Shown: positions 8,090 to 16,092 of the stretch, one piece after another
Position numbering within the stretch: position 1 is the first letter of the stretch
Layout: each line of letters begins with the position of its first letter
Assembly: GCA_013177895.1 (NCBI GenBank)
Contig: JABLXV010000033.1
Location: 1 to 46,899 of the forward strand
Reading direction: 5' to 3'
Length of the DNA: 46,899 bases
Origin: Brevinematales bacterium
Lineage (GTDB): Bacteria; Spirochaetota; Brevinematia; Brevinematales; GWF1-51-8
Translations under genes and position numbers: made by a program
The notes under the pieces: generated by a model
Database searches by the model: none
Told to the model about the DNA's origin: nothing
What the model saw: the letters and a program-made list of their open reading frames with translations, nothing else

Positions 8090-9123
8090 ATGAAAGGTTT
8101 GAAGAAGCTAAGTCTAGTTTTTGCTGCTGTTTTAGCGGTTGTTTTGGCGAGTTGTGCTCCTGCGGAAGTTAAGAAAATTGACCCGACCGTTAATCCGCTG
8201 AAGATCAAGTTCGATTTCTCCGGGACGTTCAATCCCGAAACCTACGGTGTTCTTCCGTTCCTTGTCGGCGACATCAATGAAGTAATCATGGGCGCAGGCG
8301 ATTGGGGATGGACCGGCAATATTAACGAGGCCGGTGTAAAGGGTGCGGATGCTGTTTCGATGCTGACCAAGGAAGCGGACGGAACATGGTCGATCACCTT
8401 AGCACCTACCAACAATACTGTTGCATGGGGTATCGCGTTCAAGGCTGCGAACTATCTGACCAGCGAATGGACTGCTGTTACCAATGACTTCTGGAATAAT
8501 ATCGGCGCGCAGTTGACCGGTGTTAACAACGAGCAGATCTTCATCTCCAACGGTGTGATCATCGCGGTTCAGAAGCCCAGCGGAACATTATCTAATGTAT
8601 CCGGCGCGTTGGTTTATGACGGCTTCACCGTCAGCGCGGATCAGAAGACTGTTACTATCGACGTCGGCGCTCATGGCGGATGGTCGGTACGCGCTCCCGG
8701 CGTTACCACCAACGATATTGCCGTAACCATTATGTGGAGTGGAATTCCTTCATGGAACCAGAATCCCACGAAGACCTTAGGATGGCTCCCTCTTCTTGGA
8801 TTAGTTTCTAACACCAATACCGGCGCGACCTTGGTTGTTATTCCTACTGTCACCGGTGGCGCTGGCTTCCTGCACACCAACGGTGTTGCTACATGGGATC
8901 CCAAGCAAGGTAATCTGGTTACTCTTAATGCTGGTCTGAAGACCGCTTATGTAACCTTTACGGTTCCTGCCGGTTCCGCCAGAACCTTCGAGTTCAAGAT
9001 GGCGAATACCAATGGTTGGGATTCCGGCGAAGAAGCAACAACCAGGCTGGTATCCTTCCTGTTGGTGGCGCGGCTTACACTCAGGCCGTAACGTTCAGTC
9101 TCGCTCCTGTTAATCTTCCGTAA
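8090..9123 (+). CDS. Lipoprotein gene with a 3' frameshift
   Basis: The lipobox ends at Cys22 (LASC). The protein is threonine-, asparagine- and tryptophan-rich with repeated beta-strand patterns and 'FEFKMANTNGWDSGEE' near the end, reminiscent of starch-binding beta-sandwiches but not assignable. The uninterrupted frame stops at 9091 with a basic tail. One base added near 9031-9043 restores a natural ending, GILPVGGAAYTQAVTFSLAP followed by VNLP, and a stop at 9121-9123, for 344 residues. The previous lipoprotein also ends in a short strand with 'TLP'. It is therefore either a one-base deletion in the cell or an assembly error. RBS: TTAGGAGG. Confidence 0.65.
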
Positions 9124-9138
9124 AAAAAGGCTTAAATA

Positions 9139-9172
9139 TGAGGAAGGCGTAAGCCTTCCTCAATTTTTATTT
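9139..9172 (+). terminator. Internal terminator or attenuator
   Basis: A perfect 10-bp stem (TGAGGAAGGC / GCCTTCCTCA) with a GTAA tetraloop is followed by ATTTTTATTT. It lies between the third and fourth genes of the glucan locus. It should lower expression of the downstream lipoprotein and amylase relative to the first three genes. Confidence 0.75.
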
Positions 9173-9184
9173 AAGGAGTATTGT

Positions 9185-10372
9185 ATGAAAAAGATGTTTA
9201 TCTCATTACTCATATCTTTATTTTTTATTCTTATATCATGCTCGGAGAATATAGTTGTTACCAATAATTACCAGACTAATAGCTTTCTTACCAACTGGTA
9301 TGTACCAGTAACAACGAATTATAATTTTCCCGGGGTAAATGGCAGTTTAACTGTGTATAGTGTAATAATTAATTCAGGCGTAACATTAAATTTTATTTTT
9401 CCTACGAATAACGGTTATATCAGTGCAAATCAGATGTGCGTATATAATATCATCAGCAACGCTCCTTATAATCCAAATACATTTAGAGATTTGTATTTTG
9501 TAATTGACGGAAATCTATTTCCTGAAGCGGTAACTAGTATGTATAATAAAACAGGAAATGTATATTCAAATATATTAAATACATATGCGTTAAAAAACGG
9601 ATTTCATACCATGCAGCCTTGGCTGAAGGTGTATTATACAGCGAAGACATATTATATACCGGGTGATGAAATCATGGTGTTTGTTACGAACGATTATAAT
9701 ATTGTGGGGAATGTTTCCGATCCGACAAACGACGACCATGGCTATCTAGGAGATTTTTCTTTGCCGTTGAATAACGGAGCTGACGGTACATATATCGCAG
9801 GCGCGCAGGATATCACGAATATCGTGGTATATTCAGCGGGCGGTAATATGCGAATAGATTTATACATGAAATATCTATCAACTGCCTGGTCTCCCCAGAC
9901 CGGATTCGATCACGTCTCGTTCCAAATATATTTGAATAATCCGGGAGTATCAGGAAAGACGTTTTTACCGAAGCAGAAATGTAATGTACCAGTAGGAATG
10001 ACCGATTGGGATTATATGGTTTTCGGATATGGTTGGGGTAAAAATGTGTACTATTGCGATACCGCTTCAGTTGGGTACTTCGGTACCTCAACGGGTATTC
10101 CTGATATTTTTGTTGACGCTGGACTAAACAAAATTAGTTTTATGGTCTATGCAAATACCATTGGAAATCCCTCGAGTTTAAGCAACTGGCAGGTATATAC
10201 GACAACATTCGATTTTGACGGGATGACGACGGATTTTAGATTAATCGGTCTTACGAATAGTACTCCTGATCATTTATTTCACAGCGACAGAGCTGATTTA
10301 TTTGATGAGAATAAAAAATATACTAACGCGGTAGTATTGGATTGGGTTGGTCCAATTACATTATCTAATTAA
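9185..10372 (+). CDS. Lipoprotein with glucodextranase-C-like module
   Basis: This 395-residue lipoprotein has its lipobox ending at Cys19 (LISC). The first half (about residues 20-180) is Asn/Tyr-rich beta structure without a recognised family. The second half opens with 'VSDPTNDDHGYLGDFSLP', followed by 'DITNIVVY', 'FDHVSFQIYL' and 'VYTTTFDFDGMTTDFRLIG'. That is the same sequence of elements seen in the module of the outer-membrane protein at the head of the locus and in glucodextranase C-terminal domains. The gene is visibly more AT-rich than the flanking housekeeping genes. It sits after the internal terminator and 12 bp before the amylase gene. Probable role: surface glycan binding. Confidence 0.65.
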   Translation: MKKMFISLLISLFFILISCSENIVVTNNYQTNSFLTNWYVPVTTNYNFPGVNGSLTVYSVIINSGVTLNFIFPTNNGYISANQMCVYNIISNAPYNPNTFRDLYFVIDGNLFPEAVTSMYNKTGNVYSNILNTYALKNGFHTMQPWLKVYYTAKTYYIPGDEIMVFVTNDYNIVGNVSDPTNDDHGYLGDFSLPLNNGADGTYIAGAQDITNIVVYSAGGNMRIDLYMKYLSTAWSPQTGFDHVSFQIYLNNPGVSGKTFLPKQKCNVPVGMTDWDYMVFGYGWGKNVYYCDTASVGYFGTSTGIPDIFVDAGLNKISFMVYANTIGNPSSLSNWQVYTTTFDFDGMTTDFRLIGLTNSTPDHLFHSDRADLFDENKKYTNAVVLDWVGPITLSN

Positions 10373-10384
10373 CGGGGGACTACT

Positions 10385-12109
10385 ATGAATAAAAATATAA
10401 TTACTTTTATTTTCATATTGGGATTCTTAATAAACTGTGGCGGTCCGACATATATCAATAATAATATATCAATATATGATCCCGCATCAATTTCTGGACC
10501 TCAGCAGATTGCCTCACCCGATTGGAGAGACGAAACAATATACTTCATCATGATTGATCGGTTTGCAAATGGAAATCCCAATAACGACATACAAATGCCC
10601 GGCGGAGCCGAACACGGGCCGACAGAGTACCAATGGAACGGTGGAGATTTTCAGGGCTTGATACAAAAACTAGAGTATATAAAGGAACTAGGTTTTACCG
10701 CAATTTGGATAACTCCGCCAATCGAAAATGAATGGTGGGATGCATCAATTCCATATGCCGGATATCATGGTTACTGGGCGTCGGTATTTACAAATGTCGA
10801 TCCGCATTACGGCACGATGGAGGAATATAAAGCCTTCGTACGTTTATGCCATCTAAATGGGATTAAAGTAATCCAGGATATTGTCTGTAATCATACCGGA
10901 AATTACTTTAAAATGGACTCGGTGAATGGAAATATAACGGTAAATTCAAATTCTTACCCGATGTATCCCGCTGAGAAATACTTATCAAACAGTATCGTTT
11001 ATTATATACAAAATGGTGTTTCATCATCGAACGAAGTAAGTTTTTACCATTGGACTCCTGATATTACAGATTGGAACGACTGGGTTCAATTAACAAATTA
11101 TCAAGCTTCATCCTTAGATGACCTTAATTCAGAAAATCCATTTGTACTTAAAAAACTAAAAGAATGGTACAATTATTGGATTGCAAATGTAGGTATTGAT
11201 GGTGTAAGAATGGATACAGCAAAGAATGTTCCTAAGGATTTTTGGAAAGATTTTTGCTTTTCATCTAATACCACAGATCCGGGAATGAGGTATTATGCCA
11301 ACGGGTTTTTAAAAACTAATTTTATAATGTTTGGTGAAGTATGGACTCCGGGTGCTGCAAATGAAGATCAACTTGCAGGGGGATTTACTCAGGATGAACT
11401 GGGGAATCCAGTAATGCATGATATACTTTACTACCCGTTGAATTCAGCTGTAAAGGCAGTATTTGCACAAGGAAAGCCTACTGAAAATATAAAAATATTA
11501 TGTGATAATATTACAAATTATCGCAGCGATATTCGCTCAATTTTAGTATCATTTATTGATAACCATGATACCCAGAGGTTTATTAGCGCGAGTGATATCG
11601 TTCGTATGAAAATGGCTTTAGTTTTTATTTATACATATCCCGGGATCCCATGCGTATATTATGGAACAGAGCAGGCTTTCACAGAGCAGCGTGCCGCTAT
11701 GTTTGCTGATGGTTTCCAAGGGGGTATGGAGAAAAAAGATTATTATGATACCAGTTCAGACACCTTTAAATTTGTAAAAAATCTTAATTCTCTCAGAAAA
11801 GCTTTTGATATTCTAAGATATGGAAATGTTCAGATTGTAAAATATGATTCATTAAACTCCGGAATTCTTGCATATATAAGAGAATACAATGCTAAAAAAA
11901 TACTGGTTATTTTTAACACATCAAGTATCACTAAATATGCAAATGGTATTGATACCGGTTATTTGGGTATTAATACTTTTATAAACTTACTTTCGGTTGG
12001 GACGAATGAGTCAATAAATAGTTTTTCTGATGGTAAGATATATACCTCTATTGCTCCATATACCGTTAAGGTTCTCATTCTAAACACTAATTTTATAGAG
12101 TATAGATAA
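10385..12109 (+). CDS. GH13 alpha-amylase-family lipoprotein
   Basis: This 574-residue lipoprotein has its lipobox ending at Cys18 (LINC). All four GH13 regions are present: DIVCNH (165-170), GVRMD with nucleophile Asp277, GEVW with acid/base Glu318, and DNHD with transition-state stabiliser Asp395. The N-terminal 'YFIMIDRFANGNP' and 'WNGGDFQGLIQKLEYI' start the barrel. The size fits a catalytic domain plus the C-terminal beta domain with no extra starch-binding module, so its neighbours may supply binding. It should hydrolyse alpha-glucans at the cell surface or in the periplasm; exact specificity is not readable. AT-rich like the preceding gene. A strong terminator follows. Confidence 0.92.
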   Translation: MNKNIITFIFILGFLINCGGPTYINNNISIYDPASISGPQQIASPDWRDETIYFIMIDRFANGNPNNDIQMPGGAEHGPTEYQWNGGDFQGLIQKLEYIKELGFTAIWITPPIENEWWDASIPYAGYHGYWASVFTNVDPHYGTMEEYKAFVRLCHLNGIKVIQDIVCNHTGNYFKMDSVNGNITVNSNSYPMYPAEKYLSNSIVYYIQNGVSSSNEVSFYHWTPDITDWNDWVQLTNYQASSLDDLNSENPFVLKKLKEWYNYWIANVGIDGVRMDTAKNVPKDFWKDFCFSSNTTDPGMRYYANGFLKTNFIMFGEVWTPGAANEDQLAGGFTQDELGNPVMHDILYYPLNSAVKAVFAQGKPTENIKILCDNITNYRSDIRSILVSFIDNHDTQRFISASDIVRMKMALVFIYTYPGIPCVYYGTEQAFTEQRAAMFADGFQGGMEKKDYYDTSSDTFKFVKNLNSLRKAFDILRYGNVQIVKYDSLNSGILAYIREYNAKKILVIFNTSSITKYANGIDTGYLGINTFINLLSVGTNESINSFSDGKIYTSIAPYTVKVLILNTNFIEYR

Positions 12110-12113
12110 ATAT

Positions 12114-12141
12114 AAACCCCGCCTTCGGGCGGGGTTTTTTT
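12114..12141 (+). terminator. Intrinsic terminator of glucan locus
   Basis: A perfect 10-bp stem (AAACCCCGCC / GGCGGGGTTT) with a TTCG tetraloop is followed by a run of T, just after the amylase stop. Confidence 0.92.
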
Positions 12142-12184
12142 ATTATACTCCCCGCAACAAAATATCCCTAACTCGTTTCAACTA

Positions 12185-12212
12185 TTGACATTCCGTTACC
12201 CCGCTTTATAAT
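12185..12212 (+). promoter_or_regulatory. Consensus sigma70 promoter
   Basis: TTGACA at 12185-12190 and TATAAT at 12207-12212 with a 16-bp spacer, 30 bp before the phosphoesterase start. Both hexamers are perfect. Confidence 0.8.
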
Positions 12213-12241
12213 GATAGCAAAATATAAATGGGGGACATATC

Positions 12242-13963
12242 ATGCGCAGATTCATGACTATCATCATTGGTTCGATGTTATTCCTGTCATGCTCGGGCGG
12301 AGAAGTCAAACCGCCGCAGGCATCCGGTAAAATATCCGCGGGGCTGAAACTCTACGTCATGCCGTTCCATAAAACGACTATGCTATCCGGGAAGATCAGT
12401 ATCGTCCCGAGGTTGTACGAATTCTTTACCGACGGGACTAAGGCCGATGCGGGTATTTTTGTTACTAACGCTAAATTCTATCTCGGGGATAAGATGATCG
12501 GGGAATCCGCCGAGAAGCCGATTATGCTGAAGGGTGATGTTATCGATGAAAAAAACGGGGTCTATCCGTTTCATATAGTTACTGTCGCGAGCGACGGAAA
12601 GACCTACGAGTATGTCACCAATGTGACTATCAGTAACGTATACCTTACGGTGAAGGCGATGCTGAAGGAACCGAAGCCTGAGGGGATGGAGATATATATT
12701 GCGGGCAGCGCGTCGGTGCTGATAAAGAAGGGTATGGACGTCGAATGGAACGCGACCGCGCTGAAGATGAAAAAAATCAGCGATTTGGAGTACGTTGCGA
12801 CGTTTAAGGTGGGGCTGAACGAGACAGTGTTCATGGAGTTTACGCTTGGGAGCTGGGCGACCAAGGCGCGCGATGCAAAGAACGAACTGATTCATACCAG
12901 CACGGTTGTGAAAAAGGACGGGCAGGTTTTCGAGGTCGCGATCGACAACTGGGGAAAGCCCACCGGGAAAACATCCACCGAGGGGTGGAATATCGGGTTT
13001 ACCGGGGACGGTAAAAACCTGACGCTGACCTATTCGCAGAAGAACGAGAAACCGTGCGTGATTAACTATGCCTATGCAGGCGATAAGTTCGTATCAAAAA
13101 ATTTCAGCAATACGCAGTACTGCACGTTCGAATTTCCCGCTAAATGGGGCTCCGAACTGCTGATAAACATTCAGGGGCAGAAAACGACTAATTCGTTTAT
13201 ATTACCGAAGAAGGGATTGCCCTTCACGTTCCTGAAAGTCGGGGATATTCACTGCAATTCAACCGCGCCTATCCCCGCGCTGATGGCGAAAGAGACGAAT
13301 ATCGCGTTCGTGATGGATACCGGCGACCTCGTGATGGACGGACTCAAGGGTACCGACTGGAACACCTACTATTCCCTTAATGGGTGCTATCTGAAAAAGT
13401 TTCTCTATCAGCCCGCGATGGGAAACCATGAATATGAATCTCCCTTCTATAACTACATTACCGGGAAACCGAAATGGTATTCTTACACATGGGAAAACAC
13501 GTACTTTATCTGTATCGATAATAACAACAATATTGAGACAGGTTCGCCGCAGGTAAAATGGCTCGAGGGCGAGCTAAAGAAGGCGGCGAAGTATAAATTT
13601 AAGATAGTGTATATGCATATACCGGCGTATAGTTCGAAAAAACATGGTGACGACATGATGGTGCAGACGCATCTGGTTCCGTTATTCGATAAGTACGGCG
13701 TGCAGCTTGTTTTCTGCGGACATGAACACGGTTACGAGGTATCTTACCCGATGAAGGCTAATAAAAAGTCGGACAAAGGTACGATCTATGTTATTTCCGC
13801 GGGCGGCGGGCAATTTTTATACGACCTTGAGAAACAATCAGAATGGAGCAGGGTTGATAAAAAGGCTTTCAACTATATGCGGGTGACTGTCTACCCTGAT
13901 AAAATAATCCTCAACGCGATCGACGATCAGGGCGTCATTTTCGATTCGTTCGAGGTGAAATAA
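12242..13963 (+). CDS. Metallophosphoesterase lipoprotein with CBM20-like front part
   Basis: This 573-residue lipoprotein has its lipobox ending at Cys17 (LSC). The C-terminal part has the complete calcineurin-like signature: GDIH near residue 334, GDLVMDG, GNHEY (Asn395, His396), MHIP and GHEHG (His494, His496), binding two metals for phosphoester hydrolysis. Upstream, about residues 135-235, 'GMEIYIAGSASVL', 'FMEFTLGSW' and 'KARDAKNE' resemble the starch-binding CBM20 pattern often found in front of such esterases. A second short beta domain lies between about 240 and 320. The substrate is unknown. It has its own promoter and sits next to the glucan locus, so a link to surface glycans is possible but not shown. 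Confidence 0.85.
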   Translation: MRRFMTIIIGSMLFLSCSGGEVKPPQASGKISAGLKLYVMPFHKTTMLSGKISIVPRLYEFFTDGTKADAGIFVTNAKFYLGDKMIGESAEKPIMLKGDVIDEKNGVYPFHIVTVASDGKTYEYVTNVTISNVYLTVKAMLKEPKPEGMEIYIAGSASVLIKKGMDVEWNATALKMKKISDLEYVATFKVGLNETVFMEFTLGSWATKARDAKNELIHTSTVVKKDGQVFEVAIDNWGKPTGKTSTEGWNIGFTGDGKNLTLTYSQKNEKPCVINYAYAGDKFVSKNFSNTQYCTFEFPAKWGSELLINIQGQKTTNSFILPKKGLPFTFLKVGDIHCNSTAPIPALMAKETNIAFVMDTGDLVMDGLKGTDWNTYYSLNGCYLKKFLYQPAMGNHEYESPFYNYITGKPKWYSYTWENTYFICIDNNNNIETGSPQVKWLEGELKKAAKYKFKIVYMHIPAYSSKKHGDDMMVQTHLVPLFDKYGVQLVFCGHEHGYEVSYPMKANKKSDKGTIYVISAGGGQFLYDLEKQSEWSRVDKKAFNYMRVTVYPDKIILNAIDDQGVIFDSFEVK

Positions 13964-13978
13964 AGAACATCCGCGCTA

Positions 13979-14006
13979 TTTACTAAAATGTAAAAAATGA
14001 TATAAT
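13979..14006 (+). promoter_or_regulatory. Predicted promoter for channel gene
   Basis: TTTACT at 13979-13984 and TATAAT at 14001-14006 with a 16-bp spacer, 31 bp before the ATG. The -35 is weak. Confidence 0.45.
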
Positions 14007-14037
14007 AGAAAGAAATATAGGCTATCGGAGGATATAT

Positions 14038-15996
14038 ATGAAGCCGAAGTTCGGAGAAAGGATGCGGTATAAGTTCGAGAATTTTATGTCTCGCGGAGGA
14101 TCAGCCGTATTCATCAGCTTGTTGGTATTATTCTTTATCGCTTTCGGTATAGTAGCCGGGATACGCGCTTTGATGTTCAGTATCGACCCGCAGCCCTTCG
14201 GCGAACAAATCGCGGATTCGGATATGGGCGAACATGTATGGCTTGCGTTTACTGAAATCGCGGATCCTGGTAACGTCGGCGGAGAATCGCCGTTCTCCAT
14301 CCAATATAAAATCTTAGGTATCGTCACAATACTGATCGGTATGGTTATTTTCTCGGCTTTAATCGGATTGATCGGCCAAAAATTCGAGGAAACTGTCTAT
14401 AATTTCAGGAAAGGAAAAAGCAAGGTAATAGAATCAGATCATACGATCATTCTCGGATGGAACGAACGGGTGATGGATATTATCGGCACCCTGATTATCG
14501 CAAACGAGAGCAGAAAAAAAGCCGCTATAGTAGTGCTCGCCGAGAAAGAAAAGGAAGAGATGGACGACGAGATAGCCGAGGCAATAAGCGACACCAAGAC
14601 CACGAAGATAATTACCCGGAACGGGATTACCTCTTCCGTATTGCAATTAGCAAAAGTGAACGTGGCCGGCGCGCGATCGGCGATATTGCTCTCCACCTGC
14701 CCTGAAGGCGCATCCCCCGAGGAAAAAACATTATCGGACACAAAAATTATAAAAACGATGCTCGCGTTAATCAGCGTGCAGGGCGGAGAGAACAAGCTCA
14801 ATATCGTGCTGGAGTTATTCAACGACGAAAGTTTCGAGATCATTAAAACGTTAGATGACTCCAAGATCAACGCGATTACCGCGAAGGAAATTTTAGGGAA
14901 ACTTCTGGTACAGACCTCTATATCCGGCGGCTTGGAAGTAGTATATAGCGAAATTCTCGGTTACTCGGGATCGGAAACCTATTTTGTCAATGACGACTTT
15001 AAGGGGATGAAATTCGACGAATTGGCCTATCATTACCCCGACGGCGCCCCTTACGGTATCCGGCGCGCGGACGGCGCGGTCATCATCAATCCCGCCGAGG
15101 GCAGTGTCATGCAGGAAGGGGATGAGTTGATTATGCTGGCGCAGGACGATTCGACTATCAAGTTTAAAAAGTCGGCGGAATTTGCCCCGAAGGATTTCCC
15201 TTACGAACAGGTGACTGTTAAAAAGGAACCAGCGCGGCAATTAATCCTGGGCTGGCATAGTATTGCATCTGTGGTGATTGACGAATTCGCGGATTATCTT
15301 GCCGATGGATCGGTAATCGATATCCTGATCGATGCTCCGTCCGACGATATAAAAAAGACCATAGCGGAACTGCGGTCGCGCAACACGGGGTTGAGCATCA
15401 ATCTGATAGAGACCAACCCGTTATCGATGGAAAATCTGCGCGCGGTAAGCCCGTACGGGTATAATAACGTCATCATACTCGCGCAGAATGAGAGCGATTT
15501 CAACCCGGAAAAGGTCGATTCGGATACGCTGGTGATTCTCCTGTTCCTGCGCAAAATACTCAGCGAGAATGAAGGCCGGAAAAATCATACTAAAATTATC
15601 ACTCAGGTGCTGAACTCCGAGAACCAGGAGTTGATTACCGATTACAACGCCGACGACTTTATTATCAGCAATAAGATGCTGACATACCTGATGTCCCAGT
15701 TAAGCGAAGAACCCGGGCTGATCGACGTCTATGATCAGCTTTTCGGGGCGGAGGGGAGCGAAATCTACCTCAAGCCCGCGAATTTCTATTTCTCGCAGAT
15801 GCCTGTCGAGGCGACGTTCCCGGATATGATACATGCGGCGCGTAAACGCGGGGAAATCTGTATCGGGCTGCGTATCTCCGAAAACGCGACCGACGCGGAT
15901 AAGAACTTCGGCGTTATCATTAATCCCGGGAAGAAAGAAAAATTCGCGCTGACGGGGAGAGATTATCTGGTTGTTTTCGCGGAGGATGAATTATAG
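14038..15996 (+). CDS. CASTOR/POLLUX-like ion channel with two RCK-type domains
   Basis: This 652-residue membrane protein has hydrophobic segments at about residues 22-45 and 92-115. A pore-like stretch 'ADPGNVGGE' lies between them, corresponding to the ADxGN filter of plant CASTOR/POLLUX/DMI1 channels. A cytoplasmic Rossmann domain begins 'HTIILGWNERVMDIIG' near residue 136. A second unit begins 'LILGWHSIASVVIDEF' near residue 400. Each is followed by TrkA-C-like beta segments. Bacterial relatives are gated cation channels whose RCK ring senses a ligand such as Ca2+. Start ATG follows CGGAGG. It is a single-gene unit by promoter and downstream hairpin. Confidence 0.8.
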   Translation: MKPKFGERMRYKFENFMSRGGSAVFISLLVLFFIAFGIVAGIRALMFSIDPQPFGEQIADSDMGEHVWLAFTEIADPGNVGGESPFSIQYKILGIVTILIGMVIFSALIGLIGQKFEETVYNFRKGKSKVIESDHTIILGWNERVMDIIGTLIIANESRKKAAIVVLAEKEKEEMDDEIAEAISDTKTTKIITRNGITSSVLQLAKVNVAGARSAILLSTCPEGASPEEKTLSDTKIIKTMLALISVQGGENKLNIVLELFNDESFEIIKTLDDSKINAITAKEILGKLLVQTSISGGLEVVYSEILGYSGSETYFVNDDFKGMKFDELAYHYPDGAPYGIRRADGAVIINPAEGSVMQEGDELIMLAQDDSTIKFKKSAEFAPKDFPYEQVTVKKEPARQLILGWHSIASVVIDEFADYLADGSVIDILIDAPSDDIKKTIAELRSRNTGLSINLIETNPLSMENLRAVSPYGYNNVIILAQNESDFNPEKVDSDTLVILLFLRKILSENEGRKNHTKIITQVLNSENQELITDYNADDFIISNKMLTYLMSQLSEEPGLIDVYDQLFGAEGSEIYLKPANFYFSQMPVEATFPDMIHAARKRGEICIGLRISENATDADKNFGVIINPGKKEKFALTGRDYLVVFAEDEL

Positions 15997-16043
15997 GGCG
16001 ATTAATGGAATACACTATAGAATAATCGTTAAAAATATGTTAG

Positions 16044-16080
16044 AATAAATCGGGGCGAAAGCCCCGATTTATTATTTTCA
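16044..16080 (+). terminator. Terminator after channel gene, close to next start
   Basis: A 13-bp stem (AATAAATCGGGGC / GCCCCGATTTATT) with a GAAA tetraloop is followed by ATTTT. It ends less than 20 bp before the next ATG, leaving no room for a separate promoter after it, so it may act as an attenuator in the leader of the next gene. Confidence 0.75.
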
Positions 16081-16092
16081 AAGGAGGAAATA

